This document shows, piece after piece, positions 11,222-23,115 of a stretch of 64,000 nucleotides of DNA. This DNA is from Xenopus tropicalis (Eukaryota > Chordata > Amphibia > Anura > Pipidae): positions 57,691,378 through 57,755,377 of the forward strand of contig NC_030678.2 in the NCBI RefSeq assembly GCF_000004195.4, given 5' to 3'. The notes under the pieces are model-generated. The model saw only the letters and a program-made list of their open reading frames with translations. It made no database searches and was not told the origin of the DNA. Every line of letters starts with the position of its first letter. Within the stretch, counting starts at the first letter, position 1. The position numbers and the translations under genes are program-made.

Positions 11222-12166
11222 TCTAAATTCCAGCTGCCAGTACCCACAGCCTATTTGCCACATAAGGGTTAAGTGGAGTTCAAAGTGTAGCCCGCTAGCA
11301 TAGTACCAGCAGCTATAGTAAAGCATCCGAAAGAAGCAGCATATCATGGTTATCACTGCACTACAGCCTTTTGGCCTTCACTGGATTCAAAACACGTTTT
11401 GCTTATTTATCCCCATTATCTGCCTTTATGATCAGTGTAATTGTCCAAAAAAAACTGTCCACAGAGATATTGTTGATTTGTAATCTTCTGGCAGGTATGT
11501 AAATATTCTACAGTTAGATGGAAGATTGAGGGACATGACATCTCTGATATAAGCTTTAAAATACTGAGCTGCTCAAAGAAGCTTGCAAGCGTCCAGACGT
11601 TTTAATCTTTCCATCACAGTGTGAGAATCCACATAGCCTGAAGCTGCTTATTTAACCCAAGGCCAAGTATAATGCTTTCAGGACATGAAAAATAAGATAT
11701 TACAGGAGATTATAAGATAAAGAATTGTAACTTCCACCAAAATACATACAGGAAATTTGTGCAGAAAATGTAAAATAAAAATGTGTGGAATTAAATATAT
11801 AGTTTATTTTCGCTCACCCCAAAAGAAAAATACGTTAAACATTTAAGGGTCAGGAACAATAGACCTAGCTAATTATTACCTAGATTATCCCTAACTGTAA
11901 CAAAATAATTACAATAGGGTAACAAGATTAGTACAGTTTTTTTAAAAAGTCTTACATTTGGATTGTAATTTTCTTACCAGACTTCCCCTGGTCCAACCTA
12001 CTTATTGATCAGAAACTTCTAACCAGAGGTTCAGGGGGTGGATGTAACACGATGGTTGTAGTGCTCTTTGGTACTTTTATCATACTTACATTTTTCCTTA
12101 AAGGGCATATCCCCACAATAAATATTTTTGCATAGTGATGGAAATATAATCCTGCAATAACTACAC
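11222..12166. other. no gene recognised
   Basis: AT-rich; no frame with recognisable domain and no clear repeat. Confidence 0.5.
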
Positions 12167-12631
12167 TATGGGGCTGATTTACTTACCCACGAACGGGTCG
12201 AAATGAGTCCGATTGCGTTTTTTTCGTAATGATCGGTATTTTGCGATTTTTTCGTATGTTTTGCGATTTTTTCGGATTCTTTACGAATTTTCCGTTACCA
12301 ATACGATTTTTGCGTAAAAACGCGAGTTTTCGTATCCATTACGAAAGTTGCGTAAAAAGTTGCGCATTTTTCGTAGCGTTAAAACTTACGCGAAAAATGC
12401 GCAACTTTTCGCGTAAGTTTTAACGCTACGAAAAATGCGCAACTTTTTACGCAACTTTCGTAATGGATACGAAAAACTCGCGTTTTTACGCAAAAATCGT
12501 ATTGGTAACGAAAAATTCGTAAAGAATCCGAAAAAATCGCAAAACATACGAAAAAGTCGCAAAATGTTCGTTTTCAAGTCGGAACTTTTCCAATTCGGGT
12601 CGGATTCGTGGGTTAGTAAATCAGCCCCTAT
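12167..12631. mobile_element. foldback Harbinger-type MITE
   Basis: The element at 12170-12628 begins GGGGCTGATTTACTTACCC and ends with the complement GGTTAGTAAATCAGCCCC. TAT lies on both sides. It is a nearly perfect palindrome about 460 bp long centred near 12400, so a single strand could form one long hairpin. No transposase. The paired frames of about 63 residues on opposite strands are mirror images of the palindrome. The TAT flank differs from the TAA/TTA seen at related copies. Confidence 0.85.
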
Positions 12632-12635
12632 ACAT

Positions 12636-13071
12636 TTAAAGGAGAAGGAAAGGTAAAAACTAAGTAAGCTTTATCAGAAAGGTCAATGTAATTACAGCCA
12701 TAAGCACTTAGAAAAGTTGCACTGTATCCTCTATCAAAAGAAACACAGGATTTCTTTGTGTAAATATGTTCTTCGGTATCAAACTTTCTCTATCAGATAA
12801 ATCCTTCATTTCCTAGATTGAGTCTGTGCAGCTCTCGCCTCTCTCCCTTCCCCTGCTCCCCTGCCCATCAGAATGTGCGATCTGCAACACAGAAGCTACA
12901 GAGACCAAGCTAAAATGGCAGCTGCTATCTTAAGCAAACAGAGGGAGTTTCTAGGGCTGTTTACTCAGGTATGGTAAAGCTATGAAGCTATTAAATAAAG
13001 TGTTTTAGGTGGCACTGGTGTCGCTAATCTATTGGCATTAAAATGCCAAAATGTCTTTCCTTCTCCTTTAA
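12636..13071 (+). mobile_element. TTAA-type MITE
   Basis: The element at 12640-13067 is flanked by TTAA at 12636-12639 and 13068-13071. Its ends, AGGAGAAGGAAAGG and CTTTCCTTCTCCT, form a terminal inverted repeat of about 13 bp. TTAA duplication is the signature of piggyBac-type transposition. No coding capacity. It sits directly beside the preceding foldback MITE. Relatives lie at 6385 and 19684. Confidence 0.8.
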
Positions 13072-13727
13072 AACAAAAATTCAAACATTTATGTGGTTTT
13101 AAATTTATTTGTAAACGCAATTGCTACTAAAAGTAGTATCTGACTGGCTGCTTATATTCTATGCTGTGCTTGTTTCAACTCCTAAAAGGATGTCAAAGCA
13201 GTCAGCCAATTAACAGATTTAGAGGAGAGCAGACTTGTCTAAAGAGTCATAACCTGTTTTAAGCTTAATAACATTTACAAATAACTTTTAAAACAATCAG
13301 AATTTTTAATGTATATTGTAGATTTGCTTTAAATTACATTGTTTTCAAGATGCTAAATACAGGTTTTTCAAACCATTCAGGGTCTCTTACATTTGCAAGT
13401 TCAGTTGCCAGTCCCACACATTATTATGCAGTCAGTTGCACATAAAACCAGTTTCATTAAAGTAAAAAAAAGCACTCTGTATAGACGTGCTCGGCCATTC
13501 TGCCATCCCTTCTGAGTCGAGCACTGCTGCGCCTACTGGCACACTGCTGCACCCTGGAGGTACCACTTACTCCTGATCGGGCACCAACTCCAGGGTTCCA
13601 TATATTCCCAGCACTAATAGGCGCAGCATACTTGCACCTAGTCACTCTCATGACCAACAACATTTACAATTATGAACTCTTGTACTAATTTCGGTGATAT
13701 TTCATACACATGTATGTATGCATGCAC
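13072..13727. other. no gene recognised
   Basis: AT-rich; nothing supported. The minus-strand frame at 13457-13663 lacks any recognisable domain. Confidence 0.5.
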
Positions 13728-14196
13728 ATAGGGGCACATTCATCAATGTACGATTGAGTTTTAGACCTGTGCGTATTTTCTGTGGTTTTTTAGTTAATTT
13801 GCACAACGTTCTTTGTGACAATTTGCGTGACAAAATCGTATTTGTCGCAACGAGTATGAAAGTTTCGGATTCATTCAAGCTTCAGTATCATGACTTTCCT
13901 TGGGCCAGGTTGGAGCTGCAGAGTGCCATTGATTCCTATGTCCAAAATCATGCACAGAAGGATCAGGTCAAGTCAGAAAGATTTTCCCGCCGTTTACTAT
14001 TGTTCGGACACGAAAATTTTGTGACTATAGGATAGCCATTCGCAAACGATTGTTTCAATATGAAAATTTCGGAACTTTCGGATCGTAAGTACGAAATGTT
14101 CATATTCAAACGAAAAGAATTTTCGTGACATTTGCGATCATCAGAAATGATCAGATTTTGTGATTCGGATTCGTACCTTAGTGAATCGGGCCCATA
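13728..14196 (+). mobile_element. Harbinger-type MITE, second family
   Basis: The element at 13731-14193 begins GGGGCACATTCATCAATGTACG and ends GTGAATCGGGCCC. It is flanked by ATA on both sides. The interior contains the phrase CTTGGGCCAGGTTGGAGCTG near 13898. The copy at 35882-36371 is the same family in the opposite orientation. The interior phrase also appears in the chimeric element at 40000. No real coding sequence. Confidence 0.8.
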
Positions 14197-15656
14197 ATGT
14201 TATATGAAGGAATATCAATTTATGATAGTAAAAAGGATTCTTTTTTACAGAGTGCCCTCTGCTTTTAATTGACAATATTTGCTAAACAGAAGTTTGTATG
14301 CAGTATTCATTTTGTTGCTGAAGTTCTCATCATTTATAAACCTAAATACACAATGTATGTATATCTGAAAATCATTACAAAAAACACACATACACATATA
14401 TATATGAGTGATAAGAAGAGATCAATGACAGTTCATGCAAGCTATAGAATATCTGAATATCACTAAAAAGACAACTCATTCTAATTTAATAGCCTTTTAA
14501 GTGCACATGATCGTTTCAAAAAGAGTGAGATGAAGCATAAAGTGATATGTGTCTTGCAGAGGAGACAATTTATTTTCTGTAATGCAATTCCTTCACACAG
14601 TATGGAAAGCAGTAAGATTTAGAAACATCAGATTTTGCAAAATCCCTCAGGATTAGAGGCAACTTAAAAGCTGCCGCTGATGGGACTGAATGGTTTGAAC
14701 TTGATATACGTGGGGATTTGGGGCCCCAGTATACTCAAGCACAGTGAACTATGACAAGAGGGTTTTTTTCTATTGCTACTTGGGGATTTCTTTTTGAAGT
14801 TCAGTTTTCTCTGGCACTGCTTCTAACTTTCCTTTAGAAAATCACAAATGGCAGGTCATGTGGGGGTTCAAAGTTAAACAGTAATACATCTAAAATTGCA
14901 TTGATCTTAAGCAAATATCACCGAATCCGGGCACAGAAAAACAATAGATTCCTTAATTATTCAATATAACTTCTTGAGCTGTGCACATTGGGATATTTGT
15001 TTTATCCATCTAAAAGCAAAGGAATAAAAAAAGCTGCCTCTGGTAACTTTAAAAGACAAATTTTGGAGGAATTTATTTTTTTTAAATGGTAATGGAACCC
15101 CCTTTACCTGCTCTGACATGACAGAGGTAAGTGTTGTGGGGTGAGGGGTGTGTGCATTTGGCCTGCTGCTTCGTACGGGTGCCTGAAAATAATGCATAAT
15201 GTGTAATACAGTACAGAAGCAATGAAGAAAAATAACTAACCCATTTGATCTGCCCTGGCTACTCCCCGATTATGCTAAAAAGCTATCAGTGATTTACGAA
15301 AGCCCTGCCCTGGCACCACACACATTGTGTGTTTTTATCTTTAGTCCCGCTCTACCACAGGGTTGACTACAGTAACCCCTGTACCCCTGATAGCAGAAAT
15401 AGAACCTATTGCAAAAGTGAAAATTTTATAAGAGCATGATGAAAATAACAGACTTTCTACATGCACTTAATGTAAACTTCTGTACAACTTCTTAAATAAT
15501 GAAGTTATTTTTAATCTAAAAATGGTTTCCTAAACATTTTTTTGTCTTTATATTTTTTTCATCCAGCTAGTTACATTTATCTACTAAAGTATAGAATTTA
15601 AACTGTCATTTGGCCCATCATTTCCCACAGTGTCAATATTGAAAGATATATCAACA
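14197..15656. other. no gene recognised
   Basis: AT-rich with a short TA run near 14396-14405. No feature supported. Confidence 0.5.
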
Positions 15657-15660
15657 ACAA

Positions 15661-15850
15661 TTTAAAGGGATTCTGTCCTGATTTTTATGGTGTACTTTTC
15701 ATTTCTAAATTGCACTGTTTATATAGCAAATAATTCACTCTAATATTTAAAATTTTATTCTTGAACCAGCAAATGTATTTTTTTTTCATTGTATGTGTGT
15801 AGGTGCCATCTCATTGCATTGAGTCTGAGCTTTCAGATAACCTAGGTACT
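15661..15850 (+). repeat. left part of a dispersed repeat
   Basis: Starts after TTTAA with AGGGATTCTGTCCTGATTTT and continues with phrases I associate with an abundant frog repeat, through GGTGCCATCTCATTGCATTG. The complementary right end is not visible, so it is probably truncated. Confidence 0.4.
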
Positions 15851-16140
15851 TTCAACAGGACCCAAGTTTCATAATAGCAAAACAGGGATGCTATTCTCAT
15901 GTCTAACATTAGGTGGGGCAACTGAGAACATTTAGCAATCAAACAATTTTTTACTTCATTTTAATCTCCACAATGCTGATAGGGTAAGGGGGTTTGGGGT
16001 GTCCGAAATGATGCTCTCATTGTAATTAATGAATTTAGGGCTAAGGTTCCCACTGCTTCTCACTGTATTTATTGTACTTGGGCTAAAGTTCCTACTGTAA
16101 GTTTGTGAAGATTCTTATTCATCCCAGTCATGGTATATAT
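15851..16140. other. no gene recognised
   Basis: Short stretch without any supported feature. Confidence 0.4.
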
Positions 16141-16149
16141 GTAGTAATA

Positions 16150-16264
16150 AGTCAAATCAACTGGACTTGCTGTGTTTTTCTTGAAGACATTTCACCAGTC
16201 ATCCAACTGGCTTTCTCAATTCAGAGAAAGATTCTGAATTAAGAAAGCCAGATGATTTGACTTA
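16150..16264 (-). repeat. Penelope-terminus-like foldback
   Basis: Read on the minus strand, 16186-16224 carries CTGA, a stem CCAGT/ACTGG around a TGGATG loop, then GAAA and TGTC. That order matches the hammerhead ribozyme core found in the terminal repeats of many Penelope-like elements, but the first box is altered by extra bases. A second plus-strand copy (CTGAATTAAGAAAGCCAG, from about 16233) makes the region an inverted repeat. No coding sequence of the parent element is present. Confidence 0.45.
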
Positions 16265-16267
16265 TTA

Positions 16268-17062
16268 TTAAAGGACAAGGAAAGTCAAAATCAATTAAGC
16301 ACACTATTCAATAGTACTACTATCGCTATGTAGAAACACTATATTTCTGGCTTGCCTAGAGAAAGATTTACTGCGATACACTTACTACATACTACAGACT
16401 CTTTTCAGTGAACAGCGCCGCCATCTTTAATAGGGATGCCCACTTCCTTTACCTCACTACTCTTTACTGCACATGCATCCCCAGCCAGGCTGTGTCTGTC
16501 AGCACCCCCCACCCTCCTGAAGCACTTGCAGGCTGTGTCTTTGTGATCCCACGCCGCCCCCCCCCCGCTCCCCTCTCCCTCCCCGCTCTCCTGCACAGAC
16601 ACCAACCCCCCCGCTCCCCTCCTGCCCCCGCACCTGCTTGCTGCATCCCCGCTACTGCACAGACTGAAGAAACTCTGTCTCCCCGCGTGCTCCCCTTCAG
16701 CACAAGCAGGCGCCATGGCGAGACGCGCTGCCTGCTTGTGCTGAAGGGGAGTGCGCAGTAGTGGGGACGCAGCAAGCAGGTGCGGGGATGGGAGGGGAGC
16801 GGGGGGGGGGGTGGTTGGTGTGACTGTGCCAGTTGGTGTCTGTGCAGGAGCGAGGAGCGGGGGCTGAAGGGGGGCACCTGCTTGTGCTGCATAGGGTCGT
16901 TTGCGCATGTGCCGCCTACAGTCCTGGTCACCAAGTCACCTGTTTAGCTTCTGATCAGCTGAACAATTGCAATTTAGGGAGACTTAAGGGCACTATTGAG
17001 ACAACTGAAGGTAAGCCTGCAGCTTGAGATTAACTCTTTGGTAGCCTTTCCTTCTCCTTTAA
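16268..17062 (+). mobile_element. TTAA-type MITE with GC-rich core
   Basis: The element at 16272-17058 lies between TTAA tetranucleotides (16268-16271 and 17059-17062). Its ends are AGGACAAGGAAAG and CTTTCCTTCTCCT. The left 150 bp match the minus strand of 3440-3595. The core is GC-rich, with C and G tracts (near 16557 and 16800) that complement each other, so it folds back on itself. The long frames on both strands here are Pro/Ala/Arg-rich low-complexity translations and should not be called genes. Confidence 0.75.
16690..16751. repeat. perfect 21-bp hairpin
   Basis: The arm at 16690-16710 (CTCCCCTTCAGCACAAGCAG plus one base) is the exact complement of 16731-16751, with a 20-base GC-rich loop. 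It lies in the core of the TTAA-type element. Confidence 0.9.
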
Positions 17063-18009
17063 ATATAAAGTTCCTACAGCTTCTCACTGCAATTCATCTA
17101 TATTTGAAACCACTACCCAATATTTATCACTGTACTTAATGTATTTTAGGTTCCACTATATGTCTCTTTAGGATCTGGAGGATCGTAGAAGTCAAAGTAT
17201 TGACTTTCGATAAAATTCACAAATTGAAATTGGTTGGCTTAACAGGTGAGCACCAGCCACCTGTTGTTACCCTGTGCTAAAGTGCAAAGACACCTTTAAA
17301 CATTAAAAAAAGAAAGAAAATCAGTTCATACTCACATAACAAATCTCCAAGCAACATGCTCATCTGTAATCCAGCTACAATTAAAAACAACAGTAGTTGG
17401 CTAGGTTGAAGTAGTAGGGTACAGTCAATATTTAGTCAAAATTGATCGTGAGGTATACCGAATAGTACTGAATACTGGAAAGGTATATAACAAATACTTT
17501 TAATGCCAGTGATTAAAAGGCACAATTATCAATATTATAGAACACCATTTTGCAGCTATTTAAGAAAATCGTAGCAAAAATTTGTGATTTTGAATATTTT
17601 TCAAACTCAAATGTTCTATTCAATCATTAAAAACATTACAGAATTTCAGTCCTTAAACATTACAGCTCATAAGTGTCAGCATTTTTAGAGCACAAGTTTT
17701 TCGAATTTCAGTTTACAAAAACCCAAATGACTCAGCTCTGGCCGAACAATCTTTTTAATAATATTAGGACTGTGCCTGATTATACTTATTTAAACAACCC
17801 ATTAGGTAACTTCTGAAGACCATGTCAGCAATATTTGTCATAGTGCTAAAATACAGAGTTACAGATTTTTTTTCTAAGCACTAACAAATTAAAAAGCACT
17901 TCAAAGTGGTCCTTACCCATGGTAATAAATTAATTAATGACCTAAACTGTGCCCTGAGGTCACAGAGATATTATTTACTAGGGCCAAGTGTATGCTGGTT
18001 GCTGTCATC
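17063..18009. other. no gene recognised
   Basis: AT-rich; no supported feature. Confidence 0.5.
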
Positions 18010-18535
18010 TTAAAGGAGAATGCAAGTCAAAATTTAAAAAGCATACTGCCCAATAGTCCTCCTATTGTTTAGTAAAAACGCCACACTTTTGGCTCACCTA
18101 ATCAAATATTTACTCAGTCACACTTACTTCATATTTTCTATCTGTTTTCTTGAACAGGCAGCCATCTTTAAAAAGGTATTCTCCCTTCCTTTCCCTACTT
18201 GCTTCATACTGTACATGTGTTTCATTCCCTCCCCCTCCCCTCTGCCAGATCCGCTTCTGATTGGCTGGTGGGTATGTGTAGCTCAGACCAGGAGACAGGA
18301 TCAAGTTACACACATGTGCATTGCTACTGAAGGCCGCCGCTGGCAGCCTACAGGAATACAGGAAGGGGAGAGAGAGTTCAGTGATGTCACTGTAGTCTTC
18401 ACACTGCTGTAGGCTGCCAGCACCATATCTCAAAGAAGCAAGCAGGGTTCTGGGAATTTAGATATGCAGTAAGTACTTAAAAAGAATGCCTTTAGACTTA
18501 CTTTTAATTTATATTAACCTTTCCTTGCCCTTTAA
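18010..18535 (+). mobile_element. TTAA-type MITE
   Basis: The element at 18014-18531 has TTAA at both ends. It begins AGGAGAATGCAAGTC and ends TTTCCTTGCCC. The left half is nearly identical to the element at 63235, including CAAGTTACACACATGTGCAT, but the two diverge after about 18330. Non-coding. The two frames of about 110 residues on opposite strands are not supported. Confidence 0.8.
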
Positions 18536-18582
18536 GGCTGACTAAAGCAGTTGCTTTCTGGCCCAATGACGAAAGATCTAGC

Positions 18583-19066
18583 TCAAAGAGGACCTGTCAC
18601 CCTGACAAAAATGCTGAATAATAGTCCTTATCAAATGAAACATGAAACCCAAATTAATTTTTTATGAACATATCCATACCTGTTATAAAGGTATTTTTCA
18701 GCTGTCAATCATATATTGCATGACCAGCCTCTATAGGCAGGGCTTTCACTTTCAATTAAGTACATTCTAGAGGTCACTGCATTCCTCAAATTCCTCCCTC
18801 CCTCACTGTCTATAATTGTGTAGCCTGTGCATGGGCATCAGGTCCCCCATCCTTGTGCATACACATTATTTTGGAATAATGCAAAGATTGACTCAATAAC
18901 AGTGTTCATAAAATTGCAACCATCTATGTGCTCTAATTGTGGATTCCAAAAGAATAAAGGAACGAAGATTTAAAAATTTTTATAGAGTCAGTAAAGTTTA
19001 TGTTTCTAGACAAACAAATTAGAAAAGAGTTTGGAATTATTTCTTAGGGTGACAGATCCCCTTTAA
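18583..19066. mobile_element. TTAA-type repeat with CCTGTCACCCT ends
   Basis: The left end AGAGGACCTGTCACCCT (from 18587) and the right end AGGGTGACAGATCCCCT (to 19062) are inverted repeats. The right flank is TTAA and the left is TCAA, presumably a mutated TTAA. It shares its ends with the element at 24272. Confidence 0.7.
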
Positions 19067-19683
19067 AGGTATAAAAGTTTTTTAGTGACAAATGCTACTA
19101 TCCTCTTATGGGATATTTTTTGCATTCAAGAGTCAGAATGCTTTCCATATTCTAATTTCTTGGATGGTATGACAAATAAGCTCATATGTTGTGGATGTTT
19201 TGTTGAAACTCACTTAGGGGCCGATATAAGAATACTCAATGCTTTCGGCTACTAAAACCACATGTGAGTTGCTAAACTCTCACATGGTTTCTTTATTCAA
19301 GTACCACAGCTTCCTGACGATCAGGGTTTTTTCCTGGAACATGTTTTTCACTAAAATAAAAGGTTTTAGGTAGGTTTTAATTGTCAAGCTATTTAATTTT
19401 TTTTTAAAAACATGTTAGGGGGTAAAAAAAACCCAATCAGCAGAAAGCCTAGGTATTCAAATTAAGAAACTACATGGGAGTTTAGAAACTCTCTCATGGT
19501 TTTATTATTCAAATGCTTAAACTTGAAGGCTTGAGCATTCTTAAAGGACAAGAAAATGTTCAAAATAAGTATAGCTCTAATAACTGGCAAATACACACTG
19601 ACGATTGTTTGGGAAATGTTTATTTTTTCATTTTTTTTCTCCTTTAAATTGGCCCATTTAAGAGATATTGAGCTTTGCAGTTG
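19067..19683. other. no gene recognised
   Basis: AT-rich. A TTAA followed by AGGACAAGAAAATG near 19541-19556 may be the left end of another TTAA-type repeat, but I see no matching right end. Confidence 0.4.
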
Positions 19684-20060
19684 TAGGAGAAGGTAAGGTA
19701 AGCTTTATTAGAAAAGTCTATGTAAATACAGCCATAAGCACTTACAGAACTGCTGCTCTTTTCTTTTAATCTGTATACATGATTTGTCAGACTTCCTGCT
19801 CTCTGAAAAATCATTCAAGACATGGCACAAGTCTACTCAGTTTGTCTCTCTCTCGCCCTTCCTTTTCCCCTCCCATCTCAACTCTCTCACCCTCCCAACT
19901 GTGCTGTGTAAGCTGAGCTACCAGCAGCCAGCGCTGCAACATGGAAACTACTGAGACCAAGATAAAATGGCAGCTGCAATCTTAAACAAACAGAGGAGCT
20001 TCTAGGGCTGTTTTATCAGGTATGCTAAAGCTTTCTACAGAATAAATATATTGTTCTAGT
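19684..20060 (+). mobile_element. TTAA-type MITE, truncated
   Basis: The segment from AGGAGAAGGTAAGG through AATGGCAGCTGCAATCTT to GGGCTGTTTTATCAGGTATG parallels the element at 12640. The right terminus is missing and the left lacks a clean TTAA. No coding capacity. Confidence 0.6.
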
Positions 20061-20303
20061 TTGTACATCACTTATCAAAAGCAGTGCATTCCTTTCTGTC
20101 TCAAAGATCTTTAAGATGATTGGAAGTGATTTCTTCTTCCAGAAAAAGCCATAAAATTGCAAGTATTATGATAAACACTCATGTTGCTGAACATAATGTT
20201 CCAGAGAAGAGTTGCACAGAATTCCTGGTGCATTCCTCCTTACATTCTCTTTCATAACACCACCACTCTAGAAAACAGTTTAATGGGATTTTGTATGCGC
20301 AAT

Positions 20304-21152
20304 ATAAGTGTTAGTAATAACAGATGTATTGGTAGTATTAATAGTATTAGTGCTAGTACAAGTAGTATTAGCAGTAGTAGTACTAGTATCAGTAGTGCTA
20401 GTATCATTAGTATTAGTATCAATGATACTACCATTAACAGTATTAATCTTCACAGTACTGGCAGTATTAGCCCTAATATTAGTATATGTAGCATTAGTAA
20501 TAATGGTAGTATGCGTATTGCCAGTATTATTAGCAATAATATAAGTAGTGTTAGCATTATTATTAGTAGTATAAGCAGTAGTAGTATGAGTATCAGATGT
20601 GTTAATCAATAGTATTAGAAGTAGTAGTATTAGAACTATTTATAAGAGTATTATCAGTGTTACTAATATTAGTAGAAGTATCAGGGGAATTAGAAGTATT
20701 AGCATTAGTAGCATTAGTATTAGTGGTTAGTTGGTATTGATGGTATAAGTAGTACAGGTAATAGTGGTTTTTGTATTGGTAGTATTGGTAGTACGAGTAG
20801 TAGTATTAGTAGTCATTATTAATATTGGTATTAGTAGCATTGATAATATTTATAGTAGTAGTAGTGTTGGTAGTATCAGTATTGGTAGTATTTGTGGTAT
20901 CAGTAGCATTAGTAATAATATTAGCAATAGTAATAGTGGTATTAATAGTATTGGAAATATCAATATTATTAGTATTAATGTTGGTAGTATTAGTTAAAAG
21001 TATTGGTAGTATTTGCACTAGAAGCATCAGCAGTATTAATATTGGTATTGATATTAGAAGTATTAGAATTAGTATTTAGATAGTATTAGTAGTACTAGTA
21101 TTATTGCTAGTATTACTAGTAGTAGTTTTAGTAGTAGTAGTAGCAGCACTAG
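20304..21152. repeat. 850-bp degenerate trinucleotide array
   Basis: Almost entirely built from AGT, ATT, GGT and AAT triplets, with words such as TAGTATTAGTAGTA repeated irregularly. The three-base period keeps several frames open on both strands. They read as Ser/Ile/Asn-rich, Val/Leu-rich or Thr/Asn-rich strings depending on frame. These are not proteins. The array has changed by substitution and local slippage, and no single long perfect repeat survives. Confidence 0.9.
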
Positions 21153-22930
21153 CATATTTATAAAGAGCAAACATATTCGGCTGTGCTGTACAAGAAATAG
21201 CTATATAAACTAAACATCCAAATAAAATTTAGTACAGTTGGAATCCAGAGTGGGAGATTAGTGCTATAATAAAATCAATTAAAAAAAAATCTTACCACCA
21301 GGCTCCAGCTGGCCCATAATAGTCCCCAAAAAGCGGCAAACATGAAAGTAGAAATGATACTCCCCAGGCAACAAAATGGTATGTTCTGTAAAAATTGAAG
21401 ATGCAACATTGTAAGATGGGGTAAAAAGTAAACACTTGTGCTACATTTAAATGCTTTAATTCCCCTGCACCATAGTCATTAAAACAAAATTGTAAGCTCT
21501 TTGGGGCAGGGAATACCCACATTGTAAAAGCAAAATAGAATTAACAATAGTTTAGGTGGTAAAGTGAGTGATCCTGTTACCCCATAGCAATGCCTTTTTA
21601 AATGAGTTCAATATAGTAAGGCAGGAAGTGAAGAAAAGGTCTGTGCTTACTGAAGTAGCTAGGGGTGCCACACTGGACCAACAGCGCGGGTGCAGAAAAA
21701 GGCAAAAAACTATAAAAAGTATTACTTTACTGTAGAGCTCTATCAGTTGATTAAAATTAGTGGTCTGCCATCTCTGCAGGATGCTTCTACCAAGTTATCC
21801 CAGATAAAATGTGTGCTAGTGGGCACCCTACCCTGGTGGGCCCTTGGCAAATGTCACTTTTGCCCCATGGCCCTGAGTAGAACAACAAAGATAAAGAAAG
21901 GGTGTACTGCCCTGGATGGGGCACAGGTGGAGATGCATGGGCAGCACATCTACTCCTGAAACTCTGGTGTGTGTGTGTGTGTGTGAATATATGTAGCCAT
22001 GTAGCTCCTCTACTTATATCTCAATTAAATATTCCTGTCTCCTTCTAAGCCTCCTCTTTCAGACGTTTCTAAAATACTACCTATAAATTTAATTCAAATT
22101 TCCTTCTATTCAGTAAGAATAAGTAAGAATTCTTCAGTAAGAATAAGAAAAGAATATCCTTTACCACTTTCATCACATTTTTTAGCTATTTTCTAGTCAT
22201 TCTTTTCACAGAAATATTCCATCATTCACAAAGGCTATCTTGAAACCCAAGAGTGCAGGGACCTCAGAGATTCTCTACTTACTATCCATACAAAAAGACT
22301 TTATCACATAGTGCACCTGGCCTTTACCGATAAAAATTTTCAATTTACATACCTGACATTTAACATAATCTCTTGCTTATCTTCTACTGTATTACTACAT
22401 ACAGGTGCAATTGAGGCCACAAATTTTGAAACAAAGTGGCAATGTTTGTCCAGGATGAAAGTGTTCGCTAACTCCATCAAGAATATCAGAAACTGCAGAC
22501 TACCCTATTGCATATAGCAAAATAATCTAATTATAATTTGCTACTAGATGGTTCTTGAAAAACAAAGCCTAATGCCAGTGGAATATTTTTAAGGGCCACT
22601 ATATCCTGTTTCTAATGCTTAATACATAATCTTGAATGTAAGTGCATGTATTGTATATGTTTATCTTCTAATGGTGTGTTTCTCCTTGGGTATTTTATTA
22701 ATGTATTGTTTTAATGTAAAAGGCTGAATTTATGAGTAGTGATATATAAATAAACATACATACATATCAAACTGGATCTTCTGTGTCTATTAATAGACCC
22801 TTGCCTAAGGTCATGATCCTTCAGAGATTTTTACCTAAATCGGGCTTCTAATCAGTCCTTGACATCTAGCTGGTCCAACTTAAAGAAGAATTAAAGCATC
22901 TGAATCTACCTCTCTTTGATGATTAAGATT
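21153..22930. other. no gene recognised
   Basis: Contains a GT microsatellite (about 21966-21985) and a short direct repeat of AGTAAGAAT near 22112-22145. Several short frames occur but none has recognisable domains or splice structure. Confidence 0.5.
21966..21985. repeat. (GT)n microsatellite
   Basis: About ten GT units. Confidence 0.9.
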
Positions 22931-22933
22931 TGT

Positions 22934-23115
22934 TAAGGTGCCCATACACTGAAGTATCCTCTTGTTTGGCAAGGTCACCAAACAAGCGGATCATTCCCCT
23001 ATATGCCCACTGTGATATTGGTGAAATAGCATTGATCCAAACGTTCGGCTGAATGATGACTTTGGATGAGTAGGCCCATCTGAGATTCCTGTACATGGGC
23101 CAATAAGCTACCATT
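22934..23115. mobile_element. fragment of GGTGGCCATACACG-type MITE
   Basis: Starts AAGGTGCCCATACACTGAAG. It contains an internal foldback in which TTGTTTGGCAAGG faces ACCAAACAAGCGG, and ends near ACATGGGCCAATAAGCT. This order matches the family that also left fragments at 7118 and 35125. Diverged, without a defined right end. Confidence 0.55.

Noticed and set aside
16405..16934. Long overlapping frames of 117 to 167 residues on both strands
   Set aside because: They are Pro/Ala/Arg-rich translations of the GC-rich palindromic core of a MITE.
20181..21079. Hydrophobic Val/Leu-rich membrane-like proteins
   Set aside because: They are produced by a period-three DNA array, with equally open frames of quite different composition on both strands.
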